Below are positions 43,029 through 51,678 of a stretch of 64,000 bases of DNA, piece after piece. The notes under the pieces are model-generated. The model saw nothing but the letters and a program-made list of their open reading frames with translations. It was not told where the DNA came from and ran no database searches. A program made the position numbers and the translations under genes. Numbering within the stretch: position 1 is the stretch's first letter; each line of letters opens with the position of its first letter. This stretch comes from Merdivicinus sp050943495 (GTDB lineage: Bacteria > Bacillota > Clostridia > Oscillospirales > Ruminococcaceae), in assembly GCA_050943495.1 (NCBI GenBank), contig JBMNPH010000002.1, positions 1 to 64,000 on the forward strand. Direction: 5' to 3'.

Positions 43029-43753
43029 TTATTTTTCCTGCAATTGACATCAAGGACGGCAATTGCGTCCGTTTGTATAAAGGGGAGTTCAGCACCGTCC
43101 ATAAGGTCGCTGAAAATCCTCTGGAAACTGCCCGCAAATTTGAAGCGGATGGTGCAGAATGGCTGCATATGGTGGATTTGGATGGTGCCAAGGATGCCAA
43201 ACCGCAAAATACGGAGATTTTCTGCGAAATTGCCCGGAAAACTTCTCTGAAAGTGGAAGTCGGCGGTGGAATCCGTACCATGGAAACCGTAGAATCTTAT
43301 CTTTCCAAAGGGATCAGCCGGGTAATTTTGGGTTCAGTAGCTGTCCGGAATCCGGAACTGGTAAAAATGGCAGTGAAGGAATATGGCGATAAAATTGCGG
43401 TCGGCATTGACGCGAAAAATGGAATGGCTGCAGTTGAGGGCTGGTTAGACACATCGGAAGCTTACTATCTGGATTTAGCGAGAGCCATGGAACAAGCGGG
43501 GGTTTCTACGATTATTTATACGGACATTTCCAAAGACGGAACCCTTTCCGGCCCCAATTTGAGAGAATTGGAGGCTATCAATCAGGCAGTTTCCTGTAAC
43601 ATCGTGGCGAGCGGCGGGATTTCCAATCTGGATGATATTATTGCGCTGCGCAAATTAGGACTTTATGGCGCTATCTGCGGCAAATCCCTTTATCAGGGAA
43701 CGCTTGATTTGAAAGAAGCCATCCGGGAAGCGGGGGAGGTGCAGAAATGTTAG
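43025..43753 (+). CDS. hisA: Phosphoribosylformimino-5-aminoimidazole carboxamide ribotide isomerase
   Basis: A 242-aa (beta/alpha)8 barrel. MIIFPAIDIKDGNCVRLYKG, LHMVDLDGAK, VGGGIRTMETV and the second-half IYTDISKDGTLSG are typical. It overlaps hisF by 7 bp. Confidence 0.97.
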   Translation: MIIFPAIDIKDGNCVRLYKGEFSTVHKVAENPLETARKFEADGAEWLHMVDLDGAKDAKPQNTEIFCEIARKTSLKVEVGGGIRTMETVESYLSKGISRVILGSVAVRNPELVKMAVKEYGDKIAVGIDAKNGMAAVEGWLDTSEAYYLDLARAMEQAGVSTIIYTDISKDGTLSGPNLRELEAINQAVSCNIVASGGISNLDDIIALRKLGLYGAICGKSLYQGTLDLKEAIREAGEVQKC

Positions 43754-44505
43754 CCAAACGGATTATTCCCTGTCTGGATGTGCGGGACGGCAAAGTCGTC
43801 AAAGGAATCAATTTCGTGGGGATTCAGGAGGTCGGCGATCCGGTGGAATGCGCCCGAGCTTATATGGAACAGGGGGCGGATGAGATCGTTTTTTTGGATA
43901 TCACCGCAACCAGTGACAATCGGGATACCATCGTGGACGTGGTGCGGAAAACTGCGCAGCAGGTATTTGTCCCCTTAACCGTAGGCGGCGGTATCCGCAG
44001 TGTGGAGGATTTTTCCAAGCTGCTGCGGGCGGGTGCAGATAAGGTAAGTATCAATTCTTCCGCATTGAAAAATCCGCAGCTGATTGCCGACGCAGCGGAC
44101 AAATTTGGCAGCCAGTGCGTGGTTGTGGCGATTGATGCCAAGCGAATGGAGGACGGTAGCTGGCACGCTTTTGTGGCAGGCGGCCGGAAAGACACCGGAA
44201 TCGATGCAGTGGAATGGGCGGCAAAAGCCTGTGAACTGGGGGCGGGAGAAATTCTCCTCACTTCTATGGATGCGGATGGCACCAAAAAAGGGTTTGACTT
44301 GGATTTGCTCAATGCAGTGATTGCCCGGGTGAATATTCCGGTGATCGCATCAGGCGGTTGTGGCAGTTTGGAGCATTTTTCGGAAGTCTTTGAAAAAACC
44401 GGTTCGGATGCGGCGCTGGCAGCCTCCCTCTTTCACTATAAAGAACTGACCGTAGGGCAGGTCAAGGAACATCTGCATAGCCGGGGTATTCCGGTGCGGC
44501 TTTAG
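43747..44505 (+). CDS. hisF: Imidazole glycerol phosphate synthase cyclase subunit
   Basis: A 252-aa barrel with catalytic Asp in IPCLDVRDG and in LTSMDADGTKKGFD, and VGGGIRSVEDF. It forms the IGP synthase heterodimer with HisH. It lies 8 bp before hisI. Confidence 0.97.
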   Translation: MLAKRIIPCLDVRDGKVVKGINFVGIQEVGDPVECARAYMEQGADEIVFLDITATSDNRDTIVDVVRKTAQQVFVPLTVGGGIRSVEDFSKLLRAGADKVSINSSALKNPQLIADAADKFGSQCVVVAIDAKRMEDGSWHAFVAGGRKDTGIDAVEWAAKACELGAGEILLTSMDADGTKKGFDLDLLNAVIARVNIPVIASGGCGSLEHFSEVFEKTGSDAALAASLFHYKELTVGQVKEHLHSRGIPVRL

Positions 44506-44513
44506 GAGGACGT

Positions 44514-44843
44514 ATGGAACTGGATCAATATTTTGTAAAAGGGGAATTGATCCCCGCAATTGTCACCGAGGCAGAGACCGGTGAAGTTCTAATGTTGGCA
44601 TATATGAACCGGGAAAGCCTGCAAAAAACGTTGGAAACCGGCTATACCTGGTTTTACAGCCGTTCCCGGCAATGTCTTTGGAATAAAGGTGCGACGAGCG
44701 GTCATTTGCAGAAGGTTGTGACCATTACAGCGGATTGTGATGATGATACGCTGCTTGTGAAAGTGCATCAAACCGGCCCAGCATGTCATACTGGCAGCCA
44801 TAGCTGTTTCTTTAAGGAAATTTGGAGGAATCAGGATGAATGA
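44514..44843 (+). CDS. hisI: Phosphoribosyl-AMP cyclohydrolase
   Basis: A 109-aa zinc enzyme. MLAYMNRESL, FYSRSRQCLWNKGATSGH and the metal motif DCDDDTLL, then GPACHTG. It is separate from hisE, overlapping it by 8 bp rather than being fused. Confidence 0.96.
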   Translation: MELDQYFVKGELIPAIVTEAETGEVLMLAYMNRESLQKTLETGYTWFYSRSRQCLWNKGATSGHLQKVVTITADCDDDTLLVKVHQTGPACHTGSHSCFFKEIWRNQDE

Positions 44844-45162
44844 AACATTAGAAGGACTGTTTGAAGTAGTCAAACAGCGGAAAGAACATTTTGAAGAAGG
44901 ATCCTATACCTGCTATCTGTTCGATAAGGGATTGGATAAAATTTTGAAAAAGTGCGGCGAAGAGTGTTCCGAAATGATTATTGCCGCTAAAAATAACGAC
45001 AAGAACGAACTTTCCAATGAGATGTGTGATTTGATATACCATATGATGGTGCTCATGGTAGAACAGGGCGTAGAACTTTCGGATATTGGCGAAATTCTCG
45101 AACAGCGTCGTCAGAAAATCGGAAATCTGAAAAAGTTCCATGTATCGGATCATAACACCTGA
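44836..45162 (+). CDS. hisE: Phosphoribosyl-ATP pyrophosphatase
   Basis: A 108-aa MazG-like protein catalysing the second histidine step. GLDKILKKCGEECSEMIIAAK and the downstream NEMCDLIYHMMVLM carry the acidic metal-binding residues. It is the last gene of the his operon; a small GC hairpin follows but no clear terminator, so readthrough into the transporter is possible. Confidence 0.96.
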   Translation: MNETLEGLFEVVKQRKEHFEEGSYTCYLFDKGLDKILKKCGEECSEMIIAAKNNDKNELSNEMCDLIYHMMVLMVEQGVELSDIGEILEQRRQKIGNLKKFHVSDHNT

Positions 45163-45226
45163 TATTTTTGCCGGTATGACCCGGCCCGGATGTTGAAAGA
45201 AATTTTGCATGAAGGGCGGGGTTTCT

Positions 45227-46564
45227 ATGACCGTTTTGGATCTGTTAACAGGCCCTGCGTTCCTGCTGTTTTTGGCAGGCGCAGGGATTTTCTTTACCGT
45301 TCGTCTGAAAGGAATCCAGTTTTTGAAATTTGGGCGTGTTTGGCGGGAGACTTTTGGAAATTTATCTGCGCGTTCCGTAGGAAATAACGGGGCAATTTCT
45401 TCCTTTCAGGCGACAGCAACCGCTCTTGCCGGAACTTTGGGAACCGGAAATATTGCAGGGGTTGCGACAGCAATTGTCGGCGGCGGCCCCGGCGCTGTGT
45501 TCTGGATGTGGATATCCTCATTGTTTGCAATGGCCTTAAAGTATGCGGAAATCGTGCTTGCAGTCCGGTTTCGCAGCACCAATGAGCGGGGAGAGCAAGT
45601 AGGCGGTCCCATGTATTATATGGAAAAAGGACTCGGATGTCGCTGGATGGCAATCTGGTTTGCAACTGCATGCGTATTGGCCTCCTTCGGTATTGGGAAT
45701 ATGGCGCAGGCAAATGCCGCGTCGCAGTCTTTTGCACAGGTGCTTGCGATACCGGAAGAGTGGGTTGGCCTGTTCTTATCGATTACGGTTGGATTTGCTC
45801 TGTTTGGAGGAATCCGACGGATTGCCTGTCTGACGGAACGGCTAGTTCCATTGATGGCAGCTGTCTATGTGGGGGCTGCTGCCTGGATATTGGTTGTAAA
45901 TCACGCGGAAATTCCGGCTGTTATTGGAATGATTGTCCGTGATGCCTTCCATTTTTCCGCTGCAACAGGAGGAGTGACCGGATTTTTGGTAAGCCAGTGT
46001 GTTCGATTTGGAATAGCACGCGGAGTGTTTTCCAATGAAGCGGGGATGGGTTCCGCGCCAATTGTGCACGGTGCTGCCGATACATCATCACCCGGACAGC
46101 AGGGGATGTGGGGAATTGTGGAGGTGTTTTTGGATACGACTCTGATGTGTACCGTCACGGCGCTGGTAATTCTAACCAGTAAATTCGATTTCTGTCAGGC
46201 AGATGGATCCGCGCTGACGATATTAGCATTTGAAAGCGTAATGGGGAAAGGCGCTGGCGTTTTTTTGGCAATATCCATTTTATTTTTTGCGATGGCCAGT
46301 ATCATGGGATGGAGTTACTGCGGTGAGAAAGCGCTGGAATATTTAAGCGGATCTCGTCGAGTACAAAGGATGTATCGAATCTGCTATCTTTTGGCAGTTT
46401 ACATAGGAAGCTGTATTTCAATGGGAACAGTTTGGCAGCTTTCCGATCTTTTGAATCTTTGTATGGCGGTCCCCAATTGTGTTGCTGTTCTTCTGCTGAG
46501 TTCAGTTGTAAAAAAGGAGACGGCTGCTTTTTTGGGCGAAAAGTCACGTATTATCAAAAGATAA
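45227..46564 (+). CDS. Sodium:alanine/glycine symporter (AGCS family)
   Basis: A 445-aa membrane protein with about ten membrane segments. The AGCS signature is GGPMYYMEKGLG; TATALAGTLGTGNIAGVATAI and GVFSNEAGMGSAPIVHGAA are also family blocks. It probably imports alanine, glycine or a related amino acid with sodium. ATG 45227 fits the family start; an in-frame ATG at 45209 is less likely. It lies after hisE and before the hom-lysC cluster; a link to amino-acid supply is inferred. Confidence 0.92.
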   Translation: MTVLDLLTGPAFLLFLAGAGIFFTVRLKGIQFLKFGRVWRETFGNLSARSVGNNGAISSFQATATALAGTLGTGNIAGVATAIVGGGPGAVFWMWISSLFAMALKYAEIVLAVRFRSTNERGEQVGGPMYYMEKGLGCRWMAIWFATACVLASFGIGNMAQANAASQSFAQVLAIPEEWVGLFLSITVGFALFGGIRRIACLTERLVPLMAAVYVGAAAWILVVNHAEIPAVIGMIVRDAFHFSAATGGVTGFLVSQCVRFGIARGVFSNEAGMGSAPIVHGAADTSSPGQQGMWGIVEVFLDTTLMCTVTALVILTSKFDFCQADGSALTILAFESVMGKGAGVFLAISILFFAMASIMGWSYCGEKALEYLSGSRRVQRMYRICYLLAVYIGSCISMGTVWQLSDLLNLCMAVPNCVAVLLLSSVVKKETAAFLGEKSRIIKR

Positions 46565-46582
46565 CACGTTGTTTAGAGCGTT

Positions 46583-46649
46583 TTTATGCATAGAATCTTG
46601 AAAAAAAGGAAATATCGAGAAAATAGGAGAAAAACGACGAATTTATGCA
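46583..46649. repeat. Direct repeat TTTATGCATA in the intergenic region
   Basis: TTTATGCATA occurs at about 46584-46593 and 46649-46658, each containing the palindrome TATGCATA, and a related AATTATGCGAA lies near 46680. The AT-rich stretch 46565-46731 has no gene. The repeats may be binding sites for a regulator; the evidence is weak. Confidence 0.3.
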
Positions 46650-46731
46650 TAATAAAAGGATAAAGAGAAAATATGAGCAATTATGCGAATTGTCGAATGG
46701 AAAAATCCGTGCTATATTTGTATTTGATTTA

Positions 46732-46760
46732 TTGACAAATGTGCTTTGTAGACGGATATA
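46732..46760 (+). promoter_or_regulatory. Promoter of the ACT regulator-hom-lysC cluster
   Basis: TTGACA (46732-46737), a 17-bp spacer and GATATA (46755-46760). TATACG at 46757-46762 is a 19-bp-spacer alternative. Confidence 0.55.
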
Positions 46761-46776
46761 CGCCGTACAAAGACAC
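46741..46776 (+). promoter_or_regulatory. Inverted repeat over the -10/start region
   Basis: GTGCTTTGTAGACGG and CCGTACAAAGACAC pair with small bulges around ATATACG. The position over the promoter and first transcribed bases suggests an operator or a 5' RNA hairpin for the amino-acid regulator gene downstream. Confidence 0.45.
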
Positions 46777-46801
46777 TTTGGTGAGATATGGAGGGAGATT
46801 C

Positions 46802-47236
46802 ATGAGTGAAAAACCGCAGTATCTGATAGTCAGTGCGGATGTGTTGCCGGAAGTAATTTTGAAAGTAATGGAGGCAAAACAGCTGCTGTCGAGAGCACAG
46901 GCGAAAAATTCTTCAGATGCCTGCCGGATGGTAGGCATCTCGCGCAGTGCCTATTATAAATATAAGGATAATGTCCAGCTTTACGAAGAACGTGACAACC
47001 GGCAATTGGGAACCTTGTATCTGAAACTGTTGGACGAGCCGGGCGTGCTGTCCCGCGTATTAAAAAAGTTGTATGAGAAAGGTGCCAATATTTTGACGGT
47101 TAACCAGAATATTCCGGTTGACGCCGTGGCCATTGTCACCATCAGTATTCGGATTAACTGTGATGAGGTCAGCATGGAAGAAATTTTGCGCAATCTGTCT
47201 GAGATTGATGGCGTTGTATCGGTCAAGAGAATATAA
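46802..47236 (+). CDS. ACT-domain regulator (UPF0735/PheB-like)
   Basis: A 144-aa protein. The first half has an HTH-like segment (LLSRAQAKNSSDACRMVGISRSAYYKYK split over two helices); the second half is one ACT domain (LYLKLLDEPGVLSRVLKKL..ANILTVNQ). Such proteins sense an amino acid and control aspartate-family or aromatic genes. Its place directly before hom and lysC supports a threonine/lysine regulator; this is inferred. GGAGGGAG precedes ATG 46802. Confidence 0.85.
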   Translation: MSEKPQYLIVSADVLPEVILKVMEAKQLLSRAQAKNSSDACRMVGISRSAYYKYKDNVQLYEERDNRQLGTLYLKLLDEPGVLSRVLKKLYEKGANILTVNQNIPVDAVAIVTISIRINCDEVSMEEILRNLSEIDGVVSVKRI

Positions 47237-47257
47237 TAGGCAATGGAGGAGTTTGGA

Positions 47258-48502
47258 ATGGCAAAGGTAGCAGTTCTTGGCCATGGTGTGGTCGGTTCCG
47301 GTGTAGTCGAGCTTTTTCACAAGAATCGGCATAGTATCGAATCTAAGGCCGGCCAGTCAATGGAAGTAAAATATATTCTGGATATCCGGGATTTTCCCAA
47401 TTTGCCTTACAGTGACCGATTTACTAAGGATTTTAATGTAATTTTGAATGACCCGGAAATATCGGTTGTAGCCGAAGTAATGGGGGGACTTTCGCCCGCA
47501 TTTGATTATGTGAAAAGTCTTTTGGAACATGGAAAAAGCGTGGTAACATCCAACAAGGAACTGGTGGCGGCCAAAGGTGCACAGCTTTTGAAAATTGCAA
47601 GGGAACATAATGTCAATTTCTTCTTCGAGGCAAGCGTGGGGGGTGGCATTCCGATCATCCGTCCTATGCATCAATGCCTCGCAGCAAATGAGATCAGTGA
47701 AATTGCGGGCATCCTGAACGGAACGACAAATTTTATCCTGACAAAAATGATCCATGAGCAGATGGGATTTGGAGAAGCGCTGAAGATGGCGCAGGAGTTG
47801 GGATATGCGGAACGCAATCCTGCTGCAGATATTGAAGGGCATGATACCTGTCGGAAGATTTGTATTCTGGCATCCCTGGCCTTTGGAAGTCATGTATATC
47901 CCAATACCGTCCATACGGAAGGAATTACCGAGCTGACTTTAGAAGATGTCGCCTATGCAGAAGATTGGGGCGGTGTGATCAAATTGATTGGACGTGCAAA
48001 ACGCTTTTCAGAAGGACAGCTTTCTGCGGCAGTATTCCCGGCTTTTTTGGGTGAGCATAGTCAGCTTGCCAACATTGATGATGTTTTTAATGGTGTGATG
48101 ATACGTGGAGATGCCACAGGGGATGTTGTCTTTTATGGACGCGGTGCCGGTAAATTTCCGACAGCCAGTGCGGTTGTGGCGGATATTATTGACGTTGCCA
48201 AAGCCAATACCACAAGCAAGTCGCTGTGTTGGGAGGATTCTGCAGAAAATCATGTGATCGACATTGAAACAGAGCCGTTCCCATTTTATCTGCGGCTGAC
48301 ATCTCCGCGAGGAGAGGAATTCCCGACAGCATTTCGAGCAGCAATTCCGGATATCGGGGAACTGAACCGGAAAAATCAACCGGCTGACGAATGGGCATTT
48401 GTTACCCCTGCCATGCCGGAAGTGGAATTAAAAGCACTGCTTGGGCAGCTGCTGAAACCCGGCGATAAACTACTCAGCCGGATTCGAATCCTTGACTATT
48501 GA
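47258..48502 (+). CDS. hom: Homoserine dehydrogenase
   Basis: A 414-aa protein. The NAD(P)-binding KVAVLGHGVVGSGVVELF is followed by VTSNKELVA, FEASVGGGIPIIRP, ILNGTTNFILTKM and the catalytic-region GYAERNPAADIEGHD. A C-terminal ACT-like domain (about 340-414) allows feedback by threonine. It commits aspartate semialdehyde to threonine and methionine. GGAGGAG precedes ATG 47258. Confidence 0.95.
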   Translation: MAKVAVLGHGVVGSGVVELFHKNRHSIESKAGQSMEVKYILDIRDFPNLPYSDRFTKDFNVILNDPEISVVAEVMGGLSPAFDYVKSLLEHGKSVVTSNKELVAAKGAQLLKIAREHNVNFFFEASVGGGIPIIRPMHQCLAANEISEIAGILNGTTNFILTKMIHEQMGFGEALKMAQELGYAERNPAADIEGHDTCRKICILASLAFGSHVYPNTVHTEGITELTLEDVAYAEDWGGVIKLIGRAKRFSEGQLSAAVFPAFLGEHSQLANIDDVFNGVMIRGDATGDVVFYGRGAGKFPTASAVVADIIDVAKANTTSKSLCWEDSAENHVIDIETEPFPFYLRLTSPRGEEFPTAFRAAIPDIGELNRKNQPADEWAFVTPAMPEVELKALLGQLLKPGDKLLSRIRILDY

Positions 48503-48525
48503 GAATACTTGGAGGCTATCAGAGC

Positions 48526-49731
48526 ATGAAATTGATCGTACAGAAATTTGGCGGCAGTTCGGTTGCGAATGCAGATCGCATCCGGAATGTGGCGCGAATT
48601 GTGACCGATACCTATAAAACAGGTGCAAATGTCGTCGTAGTCGTTTCGGCGCAGGGTGACACAACGGATGAGCTGATTGAAAAGGCACACGAAATTGATG
48701 CCAACCCCAGTAAGCGAGAAATGGATATGCTGTTGTCTACCGGAGAACAGATTTCCATTGCATTGCTGGCTATGGCAATTTCCAAGATGGGATATCCGGT
48801 TATTTCGCTGACAGGACGCCAGGCTGGATTTTTGACAGATTCCAATCATTCCCGTGCCCGCATAAAAAAGGTGGATACTGAGCGTCTGGAAAAAGAATTG
48901 GATCAGCGAAAAATTGTGGTTGTAGCAGGATTTCAGGGTATGAATCGCTATGATGATATCACAACGCTGGGACGAGGCGGATCGGATACTAGTGCGGTAG
49001 CATTGGCAGCAGAATTGAAAGCAGATTTGTGTCAAATTTATACGGATGTTGACGGTGTTTATACTGCGGATCCCCGTATTGTAAAAAGCGCGCAGAAACT
49101 GGAAGAAATTTCATTTGACGAGATGCTGGAATTGGCTTCGTGCGGGGCACAGGTTCTCCATAACCGATCGGTCGAGATGGCAAAAAAATATAATGTCAAT
49201 CTGGAAGTTCTCTCCAGTTTGGAGGATAAACCGGGAACAAAAATCAAAGAGGTGACCAGAATGGAAAAACTATTGATTAAAGGCGTGGCAAAAGATGACG
49301 ATGTTGTGCGGATTTCTCTGATTGGCCTGCCGGATTATCCGGGGGTTGCTTTTAAAATTTTCTCACTTTTGGCATCACGTAAAATTAATGTGGATATTAT
49401 TTTACAGTCTGTCGGTCGGGATGGCACAAAGGATATCAGCTTTACGGTGCCGGTTGACAGCTGCCAGGCTGCGGTAGATATCTTAAAAGAAGAACGCGAT
49501 CAGCTGAATAATTGTACGATTGATGTGGATACAGATGTTACGAAAATTTCGATTGTAGGATCGGGTATGCAGTCCAATCCTGGTGTAGCATCCAAAATGT
49601 TTGAAGCTTTGTATGAAGCGGATATCAATATTGAAATGATTTCCACTTCGGAAATTAAAATTTCGGTTTTGATCCGGAAAGATCAGGGAATTAAAGCGAT
49701 GAATGCAGTTTCAGAGGCATTTATTAAGTAA
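48526..49731 (+). CDS. lysC: Aspartate kinase (class with alpha and internal beta start)
   Basis: A 401-aa aspartokinase. IVQKFGGSSVANADRI and FQGMNRYDDITTLGRGGSDTSA mark the kinase, followed by two ACT domains (about 265-400). It resembles the lysine-type enzyme of Bacillus (aspartokinase II). Within the gene, ATG 49261 has its own SD (AAAGAGGTG, 49246-49254) and would yield a separate 156-aa beta subunit, as known for that enzyme. GGAGG stands 10 nt before ATG 48526. It lies 23 bp after hom. Confidence 0.95.
   Translation: MKLIVQKFGGSSVANADRIRNVARIVTDTYKTGANVVVVVSAQGDTTDELIEKAHEIDANPSKREMDMLLSTGEQISIALLAMAISKMGYPVISLTGRQAGFLTDSNHSRARIKKVDTERLEKELDQRKIVVVAGFQGMNRYDDITTLGRGGSDTSAVALAAELKADLCQIYTDVDGVYTADPRIVKSAQKLEEISFDEMLELASCGAQVLHNRSVEMAKKYNVNLEVLSSLEDKPGTKIKEVTRMEKLLIKGVAKDDDVVRISLIGLPDYPGVAFKIFSLLASRKINVDIILQSVGRDGTKDISFTVPVDSCQAAVDILKEERDQLNNCTIDVDTDVTKISIVGSGMQSNPGVASKMFEALYEADINIEMISTSEIKISVLIRKDQGIKAMNAVSEAFIK
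49261..49731 (+). CDS. Predicted internal product of lysC (regulatory beta subunit)
   Basis: In-frame ATG at 49261 with SD AAAGAGGTG (49246-49254) at 6-nt spacing. The 156-aa product comprises only the two ACT domains. The start falls at the kinase/ACT boundary, as in alpha2-beta2 aspartokinases of Bacillus and Corynebacterium. Expression is inferred, not shown. Confidence 0.5.
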   Translation: MEKLLIKGVAKDDDVVRISLIGLPDYPGVAFKIFSLLASRKINVDIILQSVGRDGTKDISFTVPVDSCQAAVDILKEERDQLNNCTIDVDTDVTKISIVGSGMQSNPGVASKMFEALYEADINIEMISTSEIKISVLIRKDQGIKAMNAVSEAFIK

Positions 49732-49744
49732 ATTTGATTGTATC

Positions 49745-49767
49745 AGGCGGCAATTTGCCGCCTTTTT
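49745..49767 (+). terminator. Rho-independent terminator after lysC
   Basis: AGGCGGC (49745-49751) pairs with GCCGCCT (49757-49763) around AATTT, followed by a T run. Confidence 0.9.
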
Positions 49768-49894
49768 ATTTTGCAAATAGACAAAATTGCAGAGAAATGT
49801 TCGAAAATAAAAGCATATATCAGATTGAAATTTGTGTAAATCAGAAATAATCCGGATTTTTTTTGAAAACGTTTTGAAAAATGCGGAGAATGTG

Positions 49895-49923
49895 TTGATT
49901 TTTATGGCATTCTATGGTAAAAT
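49895..49923 (+). promoter_or_regulatory. Promoter of pyrK-pyrD
   Basis: TTGATT (49895-49900), a 17-bp spacer and TAAAAT (49918-49923). The leader is only about 40 nt, with no room for a PyrR attenuator. Confidence 0.65.
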
Positions 49924-49969
49924 AAGTGATAGCCTTATGGCAATGATAACCCCAAAAGGAGGAAGCAGA

Positions 49970-50740
49970 ATGGCTTACCAGCAGGGACTGTATCCGGTTC
50001 TCGCAAAAGAGAATCTGGCAAAGAATATTTTCAGTCTAACCATTCATTGTCCCGGTATTGCAAGCGAAGCAAAGCCAGGACAATTTGTACATTTGCGAAT
50101 TCCCGCGCACATACTGCGGCGGCCGATTTCGATTGCAGAAATTGACCGTGAGCAGGGAAATATACGAATTATTTACGAGATTCGCGGCGAGGGTACCAAA
50201 ATCCTTGCGGATCTGAAAGCCGGGGATATGGCTGATGTTCTGGGACCTCTGGGGAATGGATATACACTTCTGGAGTCCGGAAAAAAATGTGTCGTCGTAG
50301 GTGGCGGCATTGGCGTGCCTCCTCTGCTGGCAGTTGCAAAGCACTACGGTGTAAATGCTACTGCAATAGTCGGTTTCCGCAGCGCGCAGGCCGCGATTCT
50401 CGAGAAGGATTTTGAAAAAGCAGGAGTTCAAACAATCATTTGTACAGATGACGGCACAATGGGGCAAAAGGGATTTGTCACCACTGCGCTGGAGGAACTA
50501 CTGCAGTCGGAGACCCCCGATATCATCTGCGCCTGCGGTCCGATGGTGATGCTTCGGAAAGTAACAGAGATTGCCAACTCACACGGAATTGCTTGTGAAA
50601 TCTCTCTGGAGGAACGGATGGCCTGTGGCGTCGGCGCTTGCCTTGGCTGCGCGTGCAAGATCAACCGGAACGGAAAAGAATGCGTCCTGCATGTCTGCAA
50701 GGACGGTCCGGTATTCCAAGGCGAGGAGGTCGTGTTTTAA
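49970..50740 (+). CDS. pyrK: Dihydroorotate dehydrogenase electron-transfer subunit
   Basis: A 256-aa ferredoxin-reductase-like protein. HILRRPISIAEID is the FAD site, VVGGGIGVPPLLAVA the NAD site, and the C-terminal CGVGACLGCACKI with a following Cys holds the 2Fe-2S cluster. It passes electrons from PyrD to NAD. AAAGGAGG (49955-49962) supports ATG 49970; upstream in-frame ATGs lack an SD. The stop overlaps the pyrD start (TAATG). Confidence 0.95.
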   Translation: MAYQQGLYPVLAKENLAKNIFSLTIHCPGIASEAKPGQFVHLRIPAHILRRPISIAEIDREQGNIRIIYEIRGEGTKILADLKAGDMADVLGPLGNGYTLLESGKKCVVVGGGIGVPPLLAVAKHYGVNATAIVGFRSAQAAILEKDFEKAGVQTIICTDDGTMGQKGFVTTALEELLQSETPDIICACGPMVMLRKVTEIANSHGIACEISLEERMACGVGACLGCACKINRNGKECVLHVCKDGPVFQGEEVVF

Positions 50741-51651
50741 TGGCGGATTTACGTGTTGAGGTTGCCGGTGTATCCTTTCAAAATCCGGTGATTCCTGCTT
50801 CCGGCGCTTTTGGTTTCGGTCGGGAGTATGAAAAATTTTACCCGTTGTCTAAATTGGGCGGTATTTCCGTAAAGGGAATGACCTTAAATCCAAAAGATGG
50901 GAACCCGGCGCCCCGAATTGCAGAGACTCCAATGGGAATGCTGAACTCAGTGGGACTGCAAAATCCCGGTATCGATGCTTTTTTGGAAAAGGAATTGCCG
51001 GATCTTGCCCAAAAGGGAACACGAATTATTGCAAATGTGGCGGGCAGTACCGTAGAAGATTGTGTGGAGATGATCCGCAAAATCGAAGGAACGGCAGTAG
51101 ATATGATCGAACTGAATATATCTTGTCCGAACGTTAAGCAGGGCGGTGCCGCATTCGGCACAAGCTGTGAAAGCGCCGCGGGAATAACGGCAGCTGTCCG
51201 CAAGGCAACGACCAAACCTTTGATGGTAAAATTAAGTCCGAATGTCACCAGCATTACTGATATTGCGAAAGCGGTAGAAGCGGAAGGCGCGGACGCGGTT
51301 TCGCTCATCAATACGTTGCTTGGCATGAAGATTGATATCAATACACGCCGTCCGGTATTGAAAAATAATGTGGGCGGGATGTCCGGTCCGGCAGTTTTTC
51401 CGATTGCGGTCCGGATGGTTTGGCAGGTAGCCAATGCAGTAAAAATTCCGGTTATTGGAATGGGCGGAATCTCTTCCGGCGAGGATGCAATTGAAATGAT
51501 GATGGCGGGTGCTTCTGCTGTACAGGTGGGAGCGGCGATTTTTACCGATCCCTATGCGCCTATTAAAATTATCGAGGGGATCAATAATTGGCTGGATGAA
51601 CATAAAATTCAATCGGTTTCGGAAATCGTAGGGACCGTGCAGCCATGGTAA
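50740..51651 (+). CDS. pyrD: Dihydroorotate dehydrogenase (class 1B)
   Basis: A 303-aa FMN enzyme of pyrimidine synthesis. NPVIPASGAFGFG, GMLNSVGLQNPG, the catalytic-base Cys segment ELNISCPNVKQGG and IPVIGMGGISSGEDAIEM are typical. The class 1B form needs PyrK, which is just upstream. Other pyr genes are not nearby. Confidence 0.96.
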   Translation: MADLRVEVAGVSFQNPVIPASGAFGFGREYEKFYPLSKLGGISVKGMTLNPKDGNPAPRIAETPMGMLNSVGLQNPGIDAFLEKELPDLAQKGTRIIANVAGSTVEDCVEMIRKIEGTAVDMIELNISCPNVKQGGAAFGTSCESAAGITAAVRKATTKPLMVKLSPNVTSITDIAKAVEAEGADAVSLINTLLGMKIDINTRRPVLKNNVGGMSGPAVFPIAVRMVWQVANAVKIPVIGMGGISSGEDAIEMMMAGASAVQVGAAIFTDPYAPIKIIEGINNWLDEHKIQSVSEIVGTVQPW

Positions 51652-51678
51652 ACCCGTTAGGAAAGGAATATTTATTTT

